Of a DNA stretch of 14,441 nt, positions 1-7,277 are shown piece by piece. The stretch comes from an uncultured Ruminococcus sp. Its GTDB lineage: Bacteria > Bacillota > Clostridia > Oscillospirales > Acutalibacteraceae. The stretch lies in the NCBI GenBank assembly GCA_900554995.1, contig USJJ01000010.1, positions 1-14,441 of the forward strand. The letters are read 5' to 3'. Each line of letters starts with the position of its first letter. The first letter of the stretch is position 1. Made by a program: the position numbers and the translations under genes. The notes below the pieces were generated by a model. The model worked only from the letters and a program-made list of their open reading frames with translations, ran no database searches and had not been told where the DNA came from.

Positions 1-8
1 GGTTTATT

Positions 9-1667
9 ATGGCAAAATATGCAATCGGCGTAGATTTCGGTACTCTCTCGTGCAGAGCGCTGCTCGTTGATGTCAAAACAGGTGAGGAGCTTGCAACCTC
101 GGTTCTCGACTATCCTCATTCCGTTATGGACGAGGCTCTTCCGAGCGGAAAAAAGCTCGGAGCGGACTGGGCGCTTCAGGACCCTCAGGACTATCTCGAC
201 GTGCTCAAAACAACAATTCCCGACGTTATAAAAAAGAGCGGAGTAAGTGCCGATGATATAATCGGTCTCGGTGTTGATTTCACCGCCTGCACGGTTATGC
301 CCGTCAAGAAGGACGGCACACCGCTTTGTTTTATTGACAAATTCAAGGACGAACCGCACGCTTATGTCAAGCTCTGGAAGCACCATGCGGCGCAGGCTCA
401 GGCAACAAAGCTCAATGAGATTGCCGAAAAGATGAATCAGGACTGGCTCAAGCTCTACGGCGGAAAGATTTCCTCCGAGTGGGCTATTCCTAAGCTCTGG
501 CAGATTCTTGACGAGGCACCCGAGGTTTACGACGAAGCCGACCGCTTTATTGAAGCCGCCGATTGGATCGTTTGGCAGATGTGCGGCCATGAGATACGCA
601 ATTCCTGCTGTGCAGGCTACAAGGGTATGTGGAACAAGAAAAACGGATATCCGTCGGACGAGTTCTTCAAGGCTCTCGACCCGAGAATGGAGCATGTTAT
701 CGACGAGAAATTCTCGAGAGATATTCTTCCGCTCGGCTCAAAGGCAGGCGAGGTCACAGCCGAGTTTGCCGCAATGACGGGACTCAAGGAGGGTACGGCT
801 GTCGCGGTTCCTATTATTGACGCTCACGTTTTCGTTCCTGCCGTAGGTATCACGAAGCCGGGCGAAATGCTCGCTATCATGGGTACTTCAACCTGTCATA
901 TGCTTCTCAGCGAGGAGGAAATTCCCGTTCCGGGCATCAGCGGTGTTGTTGCCGACGGTATTCTCCCGGGTCTTTACGCTTATGAGGCCGGTCAGTGCTG
1001 TGTAGGCGACCATTTCCAGTGGTTCATTGATAACTGCCTGCCCAAGAGCTACTATGACGAGGCGGAGAAGCAGGGAGTAAATATACATAAATTTTTACGT
1101 CAGAAGTGCGAGCAGAAGAAGCCGGGTGAAAGCGGACTTGTTGCGCTTGACTGGTGGAACGGCGTTCGTTCGGTGCTTGTTGACGCCGATCTTTCGGGCA
1201 TGATGCTCGGTATGACCCTCAGAACAAAGCCCGAGGATATCTACCGTGCTCTGATTGAGGCAACGGCTTACGGCACAAGAATGATTATAGATGTTTTCCG
1301 TGAGAACGGCGTTGACGTTAATTCCTTCTATGCCGCAGGCGGCATCAGCCAGAAGGATCCGATGACTATGCAGATCTATGCCGATGTTATCAATATGCCG
1401 ATAAAGATTGCCGACTGTGAGCAGGGCGGTGCGCTCGGCAGTGCGATCTACGGTGCCTGTGCCGCAGGTGCCGAAAAAGGCGGCTACGACAGTCTTTATG
1501 ACGGTGCGGCAGCTCTCGGCAAGGTCAAGGATAAGGTCTACCAGCCGATCCCCGAGAATGTTGAGCTTTACAACAAGCTCTTTGAGGAATACAAGATTCT
1601 CCACGATTATTTCGGCAGGGGAGAGAACGACGTTATGAAACGTCTCAAGGAGCTTAAAAATTCCTGA
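9..1667 (+). CDS. araB: L-ribulokinase (AraB-type FGGY carbohydrate kinase)
   Basis: Cytoplasmic kinase expected to phosphorylate L-ribulose to L-ribulose 5-phosphate with ATP in L-arabinose breakdown. The 552-aa length fits AraB (about 550-570). The N-terminal phosphate-binding stretch [14 protein letters not shown] (residues 8-21) and the [11 protein letters not shown] and CCAGYKGMW stretches align with AraB rather than with rhamnulokinase or xylulokinase. The catalytic aspartate lies in [16 protein letters not shown] and the glycine-rich [13 protein letters not shown] near the C terminus form the ATP-binding half. Its ATG is 8 nt from the window edge, so its promoter and ribosome site are not visible. 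The next gene is a RhaD-type aldolase rather than AraD, an unusual partner, and no isomerase is in view. The family call is firm. The physiological sugar is less certain because ribulokinases are known to accept several 2-ketopentoses. Confidence 0.93.
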   Translation: MAKYAIGVDFGTLSCRALLVDVKTGEELATSVLDYPHSVMDEALPSGKKLGADWALQDPQDYLDVLKTTIPDVIKKSGVSADDIIGLGVDFTACTVMPVKKDGTPLCFIDKFKDEPHAYVKLWKHHAAQAQATKLNEIAEKMNQDWLKLYGGKISSEWAIPKLWQILDEAPEVYDEADRFIEAADWIVWQMCGHEIRNSCCAGYKGMWNKKNGYPSDEFFKALDPRMEHVIDEKFSRDILPLGSKAGEVTAEFAAMTGLKEGTAVAVPIIDAHVFVPAVGITKPGEMLAIMGTSTCHMLLSEEEIPVPGISGVVADGILPGLYAYEAGQCCVGDHFQWFIDNCLPKSYYDEAEKQGVNIHKFLRQKCEQKKPGESGLVALDWWNGVRSVLVDADLSGMMLGMTLRTKPEDIYRALIEATAYGTRMIIDVFRENGVDVNSFYAAGGISQKDPMTMQIYADVINMPIKIADCEQGGALGSAIYGACAAGAEKGGYDSLYDGAAALGKVKDKVYQPIPENVELYNKLFEEYKILHDYFGRGENDVMKRLKELKNS

Positions 1668-1699
1668 TTGACAGCATTTTTATATAGTGGTAATATAAT
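1668..1699 (+). promoter_or_regulatory. Probable sigma-A promoter for rhaD
   Basis: A perfect TTGACA (1668-1673) starts right after the araB stop codon. A TAATAT at 1691-1696 gives 17-bp spacing. An overlapping perfect TATAAT at 1694-1699 gives 20 bp, which is too long, so TAATAT is the likelier -10. It would let the aldolase gene be transcribed independently of araB. I see no hairpin terminator between araB and this site, so read-through is also possible. Confidence 0.55.
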
Positions 1700-1727
1700 T
1701 TGAATTTTAAATATAGGAGTCTTTTAA

Positions 1728-2549
1728 ATGAGCATCTTAGATCTTGAAGTAATTAAAAAATTTGCACTTACCTGCAATGACGGCTACGAGCAGGGCTGGC
1801 ACGAGGGCAACGGCGGTAACCTTTCCTACCGTATGACAGCCGAAGAGGTTGAGGCTTGCAAGCCCTACTTCACATACGACAGACCGTGGGTTGACCTCGG
1901 CGTTCAGGCGGATAACCTCAAGAATGAGTATTTCATGGTAACGGGCACGGGAAAATTTTTCCAGAACGTTAAAAGAGATCCAGCCGCAAATATGTGTATT
2001 CTTGAAATCAACGACGCAGGCGACGGATACAGAATCGTATGGGGTCTTGTCAACGGCGGCGGTCCGACAAGCGAATTTCCGACCCATTTTATGAACCACA
2101 GTGTTCGTGTTGAGGCAACGGACGGTGCTTGCAGAGTTATCTATCATGCTCATCCGGTCAATATTATTGCGCTTACTTTTGTTCTTCCGCTCACTTCCGA
2201 GGCTTTTTCAAGAGTCCTCTGGGAGAGTATGACCGAGTGTCCTATCGTTTTCCCGAACGGCGTCGGTGTTGTTGAATGGATGATTCCGGGCGGAGCCGAG
2301 ATCGCTCACAAAACCTGCGAGCTTCAGAAAAAGTACGACGCTATTGTTTGGGCGCATCACGGACTTTTCGTATCGGGCAATACATTTGATGCCGCTTTCG
2401 GACTTATGCACACGATTGAGAAGTCGGCTGAAATCTATTGCAAGGTTCTCAGCACCGGCAAGTCGATCGCTCAGACAATTCCCGATGAGGGACTTATCAA
2501 TGCCGCAACCGCTTACGGTAAGAAGCTCAATGCGGAGCTTTTGAAGTAA
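1728..2549 (+). CDS. rhaD: Rhamnulose-1-phosphate aldolase (class II)
   Basis: Zinc-dependent class II aldolase. RhaD cleaves L-rhamnulose 1-phosphate to dihydroxyacetone phosphate and L-lactaldehyde. At 273 aa it matches RhaD (about 274) and is clearly longer than AraD-type L-ribulose-5-phosphate 4-epimerases (about 230) of the same superfamily. RhaD landmarks are GNGGNLSYR (28-36), VTGTGKFFQNV (71-81), PTSEFPTHF with E116, HAHPVN with H140 and H142, and AHHGLF with H211. These supply the three zinc histidines and the catalytic glutamate. The ATG follows AGGAG at 1715-1719 with 8-nt spacing. The neighbour is a ribulokinase, and no rhamnose isomerase, mutarotase or regulator is in view. The stop codon overlaps the first base of the downstream operator-like palindrome. 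Confidence 0.92.
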   Translation: MSILDLEVIKKFALTCNDGYEQGWHEGNGGNLSYRMTAEEVEACKPYFTYDRPWVDLGVQADNLKNEYFMVTGTGKFFQNVKRDPAANMCILEINDAGDGYRIVWGLVNGGGPTSEFPTHFMNHSVRVEATDGACRVIYHAHPVNIIALTFVLPLTSEAFSRVLWESMTECPIVFPNGVGVVEWMIPGGAEIAHKTCELQKKYDAIVWAHHGLFVSGNTFDAAFGLMHTIEKSAEIYCKVLSTGKSIAQTIPDEGLINAATAYGKKLNAELLK

Positions 2550-2576
2550 TTACGTTTTGTAATGTCAGCATTACAA
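2549..2576. promoter_or_regulatory. Operator-like repeat upstream of the leucine T-box promoter
   Basis: Three alternating half-sites ATTAC (2549-2553), GTAAT (2559-2563) and ATTAC (2570-2574) are laid out as ATTAC-N5-GTAATGT-N4-ATTACAA. Half-sites begin 10 and 11 bp apart, so they sit on one face of the helix. The first 15 bp, ATTACGTTTTGTAAT, recur exactly in reverse orientation at 6871-6885, again 59 bp before a -10 box. The second and third half-sites also form a perfect TTGTAATG/CATTACAA inverted repeat (2558-2576). The site lies upstream of the -35 box, a position that suits an activator. No regulator is proven. The XRE domain at 7278 is a candidate. Confidence 0.7.
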
Positions 2577-2583
2577 GCTGTCT

Positions 2584-2613
2584 GTTTACAAATCGACAAA
2601 AGTCAACTATAAT
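2584..2613 (+). promoter_or_regulatory. Promoter of the leucine T-box transcript
   Basis: -35 TTTACA (2584-2589) and a perfect -10 TATAAT (2608-2613) with 18-bp spacing, so transcription should start near 2620, just before T-box stem I. The operator-like repeat ends 7 bp upstream of the -35. Position and sequence parallel the second T-box promoter. Confidence 0.75.
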
Positions 2614-2619
2614 AACTGC

Positions 2620-2894
2620 AATATTTGAAATGCTTTGAAGATATTAAGCATTATATTTCTGATTTCAGAGAGTCGGCGGCAGGTGTGAGCCGATATGGAA
2701 ATTTAATTGCTGTCTCGTATCCGAGCAGAGCTCCCCAACCGTTTTCACTGTATAAGGAGCTACGGCAAGCACCGTTATCACAGCTTAGGATTTGTCAGAA
2801 TCCGAAGAGGTCTTTAAAAGACAATGCGGGTGGTACCGCGGTAAACATGTTTTATCGTCCCGGAAGTTTGTATACTTCCGGGACTTTGTTTTTT
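2620..2894 (+). promoter_or_regulatory. T-box riboswitch, leucine specifier (CUC)
   Basis: Transcriptional T-box leader that senses uncharged tRNA. It shows the stem I AGAGAG element (2667-2672), the apical GGTGTGAGCC (2682-2691), the T-box core GGGTGGTACCGCG (2828-2840), and an intrinsic terminator after it. My hand fold of stem I pairs TGCT/AGCA (2631-2634 with 2724-2727), GATA/TATC (2640-2643 with 2718-2721) and AGCA/TGCT (2647-2650 with 2708-2711). The specifier loop then presents CTC at 2714-2716, followed by one purine and the lower helix. CUC is a usual leucine specifier. The TGGT bulge (2831-2834) implies tRNA discriminator A, as expected for tRNA-Leu. When leucine is short, the downstream IPMS-like/acyl-CoA synthetase pair should be expressed. 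T-box identity is near certain. The specifier is inferred. Confidence 0.93.
2857..2892 (+). terminator. Conditional terminator of the leucine T-box
   Basis: An 11-bp perfect stem pairs GTCCCGGAAGT (2857-2867) with its complement (2874-2884) around a 6-nt loop, followed by a T-rich tract. It lies just after the T-box core. It is expected to form when tRNA-Leu is charged, stopping transcription about 60 nt before the next start codon. Confidence 0.92.
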
Positions 2895-2952
2895 ATATGG
2901 CGATACCGCATATATTACGGTATTGCAATACATAACAAAAAGGAGAATCGTT

Positions 2953-4368
2953 ATGAGAAAGGTTATTTTATCCGATGTGACGCTCAGAGAAAGCGAGTCG
3001 TCAGCCAATCACTCCCTGAGTTTCAAGGAGAAGATCGAAATTGCAAAGCAGATGGACAAGCTGCACTGCGATATTATCGAGATGCCGAAAATTAAGAACA
3101 CCTCAACAGATGTTCTTCTTATAAAAACAATCGCTTCGCTTATGAAACATTCGGAAATAGCCGTTGATGTCGGATACGATGCCGCAGGTGTTGAGACCGC
3201 ATATAACTGTGCAAAGGGTGCAAAGAAATTTTCTCTTAAGGTTTCTCTCCCGATGTCCGCAGTTCAGATGGAGTTCAAGTGCGGCAAGAAGCCTCCAGTT
3301 GTTATGGGTATGGTAAGTCAGCTTGTTGCCGAGTGTAAGAAGTATTCGGAGAACGTTGAATTTTGCGCCGAGGACGCTGTCAGAGGAGAGAGCACATTCC
3401 TTTATCAGGCGATTGATGAGGCAATCAAGGCGGGCGCAACGAGAGTTACCGTCTGCGATTCCGAGGGTACAATGTTCCCGTCGGAGTTCGGTAAATTCAT
3501 TGCCGATATAATTGAAAATGTTCCGTCCGTTAAAGATGTCACTCTCGGTGTTGAGGTTGTCAACTCGATGAATATGGCAACGGCCTCCGCTTTTGCCGCA
3601 ATTGAGGCAGGTGCATCGCAGGTCAAGATCACCGCAGATAACTTCAACTTCCCGACGGTTGAGAATATAATGAAGATATTCAGTCTCAGAGGCGATTCAA
3701 TCAAGGTCTCAAGCAAGATCAGAACGACCGAGATTCAGCGTGTAACGGGTCAGATCAAGAGAATGCTCAACACCTCCAAGAGCGAGAATACACCGTTTGA
3801 AACAGGCGTGAACGAGGACAGCGAGACCCTGACTCTCGATAAGAACGATACGATCGCAACCGTTATCAAGGCGGTTAAGAAGATAGGTTACGACCTTTCT
3901 CCGGAGGACAACGCAAACGTTTACGAAGCCTTCAAGCGTGTTGCGGTAAAGAAGGATTTCGTCGGAACAAAGGAGCTTGAGGCTATCATCGCTTCCTCGG
4001 CTTTACAGGTTCCGTCAACCTATTCGATCGGCAGCTATGTTATTAACAGCGGCAATATCATCACCGCAACCGCTAATATCAAGCTCGTCAAGAACGGCAC
4101 CGAGATCAGCGGCGTTAGCGTAGGCGACGGCCCGATTGATGCCGCTTTCCTCGCAATAGAGCAGATCATCGGCCATCACTACGAGCTGGACGATTTCCAG
4201 ATCAAGGCGGTCACGGAGGGACGTGAGGCTATGGGTCATGCGCTCGTTAAGCTCAGAAGCTCGACCGGCAAGCTCTATTCCGGAACAGGCATTTCAACAG
4301 ATATCATCGGCGCAAGTATCCGTGCATACGTCAGCGCACTGAACAAGATAGCATACGAGGAGGGTTAA
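2953..4368 (+). CDS. 2-isopropylmalate synthase-like protein with altered active site
   Basis: 471-aa protein of the DRE-TIM (HMGL-like) superfamily with a LeuA-type C-terminal regulatory domain. The start is the ATG at 2953, behind AAGGAG (2940-2945). An in-frame ATG at 2923 lacks a ribosome site. The TIM barrel spans about 1-255. Residues about 350-471 resemble the LeuA dimer/allosteric domain (VGDGPIDAAF, GTGISTDIIGASIRAYV). The catalytic part departs from the family: the usual LRDGEQ reads LRESES (R11 kept, metal aspartate replaced by E12), the HxHND metal motif reads EVVNS (201-205), and the GxGERxGN stretch is absent (TADNFNFPT instead). FCAEDAVR (137-144) is retained. It therefore probably does not do ordinary isopropylmalate synthesis; it may be a new enzyme or a leucine-sensing scaffold. 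The leucine T-box and a 2-nt gap to the next gene tie it to a leucine-related role. Confidence 0.82.
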   Translation: MRKVILSDVTLRESESSANHSLSFKEKIEIAKQMDKLHCDIIEMPKIKNTSTDVLLIKTIASLMKHSEIAVDVGYDAAGVETAYNCAKGAKKFSLKVSLPMSAVQMEFKCGKKPPVVMGMVSQLVAECKKYSENVEFCAEDAVRGESTFLYQAIDEAIKAGATRVTVCDSEGTMFPSEFGKFIADIIENVPSVKDVTLGVEVVNSMNMATASAFAAIEAGASQVKITADNFNFPTVENIMKIFSLRGDSIKVSSKIRTTEIQRVTGQIKRMLNTSKSENTPFETGVNEDSETLTLDKNDTIATVIKAVKKIGYDLSPEDNANVYEAFKRVAVKKDFVGTKELEAIIASSALQVPSTYSIGSYVINSGNIITATANIKLVKNGTEISGVSVGDGPIDAAFLAIEQIIGHHYELDDFQIKAVTEGREAMGHALVKLRSSTGKLYSGTGISTDIIGASIRAYVSALNKIAYEEG

Positions 4369-4370
4369 TT

Positions 4371-6869
4371 GTGAAATTAGCTTTTTCTACAAAATTCCAC
4401 AAGAATAAAAGCCTTGATGACTTTCTCAATATGGCGGACGAGCTGAAATACGGCGGAATTGAAATTCACGATTTTCGAGACCCGATGTTCTCGGGCAGAA
4501 CCTCACCGTTCAACCCCGATATGGCTTCTTCAACCAAAAGAAAGCTCATTAACTCAAAAAAGAGCATCGTTTGCATAAACTCAAACTGCAATGCCGCCGA
4601 CGTCTCGGACGAAAATGTTGAAAAAATGAATTCGGCAATTGCCGTGGCAAGCAATGTCAATGTTCCGTATGTCAAGCTCCGCGTTGACGGCGGAGACGAT
4701 GCCTATGATAAGGCGATTGATTTTATCGGCAAGGCAATAGCAGAGAGCGAAAAGCATAACGTAATCGTGCTTGTTGAAACGACGGGACTTTTTGCCGACA
4801 CAACAAGACTTTGCGACTTGATGAACTACTTCGCAAGCGACTTTATCGGCGCGGACTGGAATATGTACGAAACCTACTTCGTCGGAGGCGAGGATTCGGA
4901 AAAGACGATTACCAACCTCGGCGCATATGTTAAGCTCGTTCATCTGACCGATGCAAAAAAAGCAGGGGAGCATACCCTCATCGGCGAGGGCACAATGCCT
5001 ATTAAGGATATGATGAACGCTCTCGGTTCAATCAATTATAACGGCTTTGTTTCGGTTGAATGGAATCCCGAATGGTTCAAGTCGATTGACGATCTCGAAA
5101 TCATTTTGACCCACTATGAGAGCTATATGGAGACCGTTAAAGACGAAACAAACAAGAAAAAATATTACTATAACAAGACCCATACAGGTAAATTTGTATG
5201 GAAAAAAGAGGAGCTTATTGAGGAGACTTTTCCGCAGGTTCTTGACAGAATGGTTGAGGAATTTCCCGATCAGCTTGCATTCAAATACACAACGCTTGAC
5301 TACACAAGAACTTATGCACAGTTCCGTGACGACGTTGATACCTTTGCAAGAGCGCTTATCGCAATGGGCGTAAAAGCGGGATCGCACGTTGCAGTGTGGG
5401 CAACGAACGTTCCGCAGTGGTATATTTCATTCTGGGCAACGACCAAAATCGGTGCAGTTCTCGTTACGATGAACACAGCCTATAAAATCCATGAGGCGGA
5501 GTACCTGCTCAGGCAGTCAGACACTCATACGCTTATAATGATAAAGGGTTACAGAGATTCGCACTATGACGAGATTATGGCTGAGCTTTGCCCCGAGCTG
5601 GAGCACACAAAGAGCGGCGAAAAGCTCCACGCAAAGAGACTGCCGTTTTTGAGAAATATTGTTACTGTCGGCTATGAACAGCAGGGCTGTATGACATGGG
5701 AGCAGGCAGTTGACAAATCAAGCGAGGTTCCCGTTGAGGAAGTTTACAGAATGGCTTCTCTCGTCAGAAAGGACGATGTCTGCAATATGCAGTACACCTC
5801 GGGCACAACGGGCTTTCCCAAGGGCGTTATGCTGACGCACTATAATGTCGTGAACAACGGCAAGTGCATCGGCGACAGAATGGATCTTTCAACGGCGGAC
5901 AGAATGATGATTCATGTTCCGATGTTCCATTGCTTCGGTATGGTTCTTGCCATGACGGCAATTATGACCCACGGCGGAACGGCACTTCCGTTGCCTTATT
6001 TCTCACCGAAATCTTCGCTTGCATGTATCAATTCCGAGCGCATAACGGCTTTCCACGGCGTTCCGACAATGTTTATTGCAATGCTTCAGCACCCCGACTT
6101 TGAAAAGACCGATTTCTCATACATGAGAACGGGAATTATGGCAGGCTCGCCGTGCCCGATTTCAAAGATGCGTGAGGTTGTCGAGAAGATGCATATGACC
6201 GAGATCACAATTGTTTACGGTCAGACGGAATCCTCTCCCGGTTGTACGATGAGCAGCACGGACGATCCCTTGGAGGACCGTGTTGCGACGGTCGGACATC
6301 CGCTTCCAAAGATCGAATGTAAAATCGTCGATCCCGATACGGGTCTTGAGTGCCCCGACAATGTAACGGGCGAGTTCGTTGCCCGTGGATATAACATTAT
6401 GAAAGGCTATTATAAGATGCCCAAGGCTACGGCAAGTGCAATAGATAAGGACGGCTGGCTTCATACAGGCGACCTTGCCTGCCGCACTCCCGAGGGTAAC
6501 TTCAGAATCACGGGCAGACTTAAGGATATGATCATCCGCGGCGGCGAGAATATCTACCCCAAGGAGATTGAGGAGTTTATCTATACTCACCCGAAGGTCA
6601 AGGACGTTCAGGTCATCGGCGTCCCCGATGAGGGACTCGGCGAGGAAATTATGGCTTGCATTATCCTCAAGGAGGGCGAGACCATGACAGAGCAGGAGAT
6701 GAAGGACTACGTCCTTTCGCACATGGCAAAGCACAAGGTGCCGAAGTATATCGACTTTGTGACCGAGTTCCCGATGAATGTTGCCGGTAAGATCTTGAAA
6801 TACAAGATGCGTGAGGACGCTATCAAGAAATACGGCCTGCAAAAGGCAAATTCCGTTGTAACGGCGTAA
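4371..6869 (+). CDS. Fusion: sugar isomerase/epimerase-type TIM barrel + acyl-CoA synthetase
   Basis: 832-aa two-domain cytoplasmic protein. Residues 1 to about 250 are a xylose-isomerase-like TIM barrel (sugar phosphate isomerase/epimerase family) with the four expected metal ligands visible: E136 (VLVETTG), D162 (GADWN), H191 (LVHLTD) and E230 (VSVEWNP). A short charged, tyrosine-rich linker follows (about 255-275). Residues about 280-832 are an ANL-family AMP-forming acyl-CoA synthetase of FadD-like type: YTSGTTGFPKG (475-485), YGQTE (616-620), LHTGD (697-701), hinge GRLKDMIIRGGENIYP (715-730), and adenylation lysine K807 in MNVAGKILK. The start is GTG at 4371, chosen because AGGAGG (4358-4363) sits 7 nt away; it begins 2 nt after the upstream stop, implying coupled translation. 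Under leucine T-box control it is a candidate isovalerate:CoA ligase. The TIM-barrel substrate is unknown. Domain calls are firm and substrates are inferred. Confidence 0.88.
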   Translation: MKLAFSTKFHKNKSLDDFLNMADELKYGGIEIHDFRDPMFSGRTSPFNPDMASSTKRKLINSKKSIVCINSNCNAADVSDENVEKMNSAIAVASNVNVPYVKLRVDGGDDAYDKAIDFIGKAIAESEKHNVIVLVETTGLFADTTRLCDLMNYFASDFIGADWNMYETYFVGGEDSEKTITNLGAYVKLVHLTDAKKAGEHTLIGEGTMPIKDMMNALGSINYNGFVSVEWNPEWFKSIDDLEIILTHYESYMETVKDETNKKKYYYNKTHTGKFVWKKEELIEETFPQVLDRMVEEFPDQLAFKYTTLDYTRTYAQFRDDVDTFARALIAMGVKAGSHVAVWATNVPQWYISFWATTKIGAVLVTMNTAYKIHEAEYLLRQSDTHTLIMIKGYRDSHYDEIMAELCPELEHTKSGEKLHAKRLPFLRNIVTVGYEQQGCMTWEQAVDKSSEVPVEEVYRMASLVRKDDVCNMQYTSGTTGFPKGVMLTHYNVVNNGKCIGDRMDLSTADRMMIHVPMFHCFGMVLAMTAIMTHGGTALPLPYFSPKSSLACINSERITAFHGVPTMFIAMLQHPDFEKTDFSYMRTGIMAGSPCPISKMREVVEKMHMTEITIVYGQTESSPGCTMSSTDDPLEDRVATVGHPLPKIECKIVDPDTGLECPDNVTGEFVARGYNIMKGYYKMPKATASAIDKDGWLHTGDLACRTPEGNFRITGRLKDMIIRGGENIYPKEIEEFIYTHPKVKDVQVIGVPDEGLGEEIMACIILKEGETMTEQEMKDYVLSHMAKHKVPKYIDFVTEFPMNVAGKILKYKMREDAIKKYGLQKANSVVTA

Positions 6870-6870
6870 C

Positions 6871-6898
6871 ATTACAAAACGTAATGTTTATATTACAA
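6871..6898. promoter_or_regulatory. Operator-like repeat upstream of the isoleucine T-box promoter
   Basis: ATTAC (6871-6875), GTAAT (6881-6885) and ATTAC (6892-6896) follow the same ATTAC-N5-GTAATGT-N4-ATTACAA plan as at 2549. The first 15 bp are the exact reverse complement of the 15 bp at 2549-2563. The flanks extend this palindrome to 8-bp arms, AACATTAC/GTAATGTT (6868-6888). It ends 8 bp before the -35 box and begins 59 bp before the -10, as at the other promoter. The likely role is binding of a shared dimeric regulator, probably an activator by position. Confidence 0.72.
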
Positions 6899-6906
6899 AT
6901 AATCTC

Positions 6907-6935
6907 TTGAAAAATCAAGAAAACTATCTTATAAT
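6907..6935 (+). promoter_or_regulatory. Promoter of the isoleucine T-box transcript
   Basis: -35 TTGAAA (6907-6912) and perfect -10 TATAAT (6930-6935) with 17-bp spacing. The start is expected near 6942. A perfect 8-bp hairpin, CAACAGGT/ACCTGTTG (6942-6964, 7-nt loop), would form at the very 5' end of the RNA, before stem I, and could stabilise the transcript. Confidence 0.78.
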
Positions 6936-6941
6936 GTACCG

Positions 6942-7236
6942 CAACAGGTACAAATAACCTGTTGAAATAAAGGCTGTGACGAAGACGGTTGCGTTCAGAT
7001 CCTTTCAGAGAGTCGGCGTTTGGTGTGAGCCGATAGCGAGATGAATGTAGAACCCATCACTTCCGAGCCGGAGAGATGAAACAACAGTAGTTTCTCCCGT
7101 GACAACTGCGTCAGTGTTGAGGGATTGTCAGATCCTGCAGAGAGGCGAGAAGCAATAGCAGATCGCAATTTGAGTGGTACCGCGGATTATCAAATCCGTC
7201 TCAAAGTTCTAAGGACTTTGGGACGGATTTTTTGTT
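6942..7236 (+). promoter_or_regulatory. T-box riboswitch, isoleucine specifier (AUC)
   Basis: T-box leader with stem I elements AGAGAG (7007-7012) and GGTGTGAGCC (7022-7031), T-box core GAGTGGTACCGCGG (7172-7185) and a terminator. In my hand fold the lower stem pairs GAAG/CTTC (6981-6984 with 7060-7063) and the upper stem GGTT/AACC (6987-6990 with 7051-7054). The specifier loop presents ATC at 7056-7058, followed by the expected A. AUC is a usual isoleucine specifier. The TGGT bulge (7175-7178) suits the A discriminator of tRNA-Ile. The apical stem I sequence is nearly identical to that of the leucine T-box at 2620, suggesting duplication followed by a specifier change. Read-through under isoleucine shortage should express the XRE-cupin-acyl-CoA synthetase and perhaps the genes beyond it. 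Confidence 0.93.
7192..7236 (+). terminator. Conditional terminator of the isoleucine T-box
   Basis: A roughly 16-bp stem pairs 7192-7207 with 7215-7230, including one G-T pair, around a 7-nt loop. The 3' arm ends in ATTT and runs into a T-rich tract. It lies right after the T-box core and about 40 nt before the start codon at 7278. Confidence 0.9.
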
Positions 7237-7277
7237 TTATCCGAAATCGGTGCCGGTACATTACGGAGGTAAAAATT

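Noticed and set aside
2558..2576. Inverted repeat TTGTAATG/CATTACAA as a terminator for rhaD
   Set aside because: Short AT-rich stem with no T-tract after it; the matching block before the second T-box promoter fits an operator better.
2625..3095. 156-codon open frame across the leucine leader
   Set aside because: It overlaps T-box stem I, the terminator and the real gene start, has no ribosome site, and runs out of frame with the IPMS-like gene.
6162..6872. 236-codon open frame on the reverse strand of the synthetase gene
   Set aside because: Long antisense frames recur opposite several strong genes here (also 10931-11659 and 12883-13548), as expected from codon bias; no independent start signals.
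7125..7277. N-terminal extension of the XRE-cupin-synthetase from an upstream in-frame ATG
   Set aside because: It would start inside the T-box and be interrupted by the terminator hairpin; ATG 7278 has a good GGAGG at correct spacing and begins a recognisable XRE domain.
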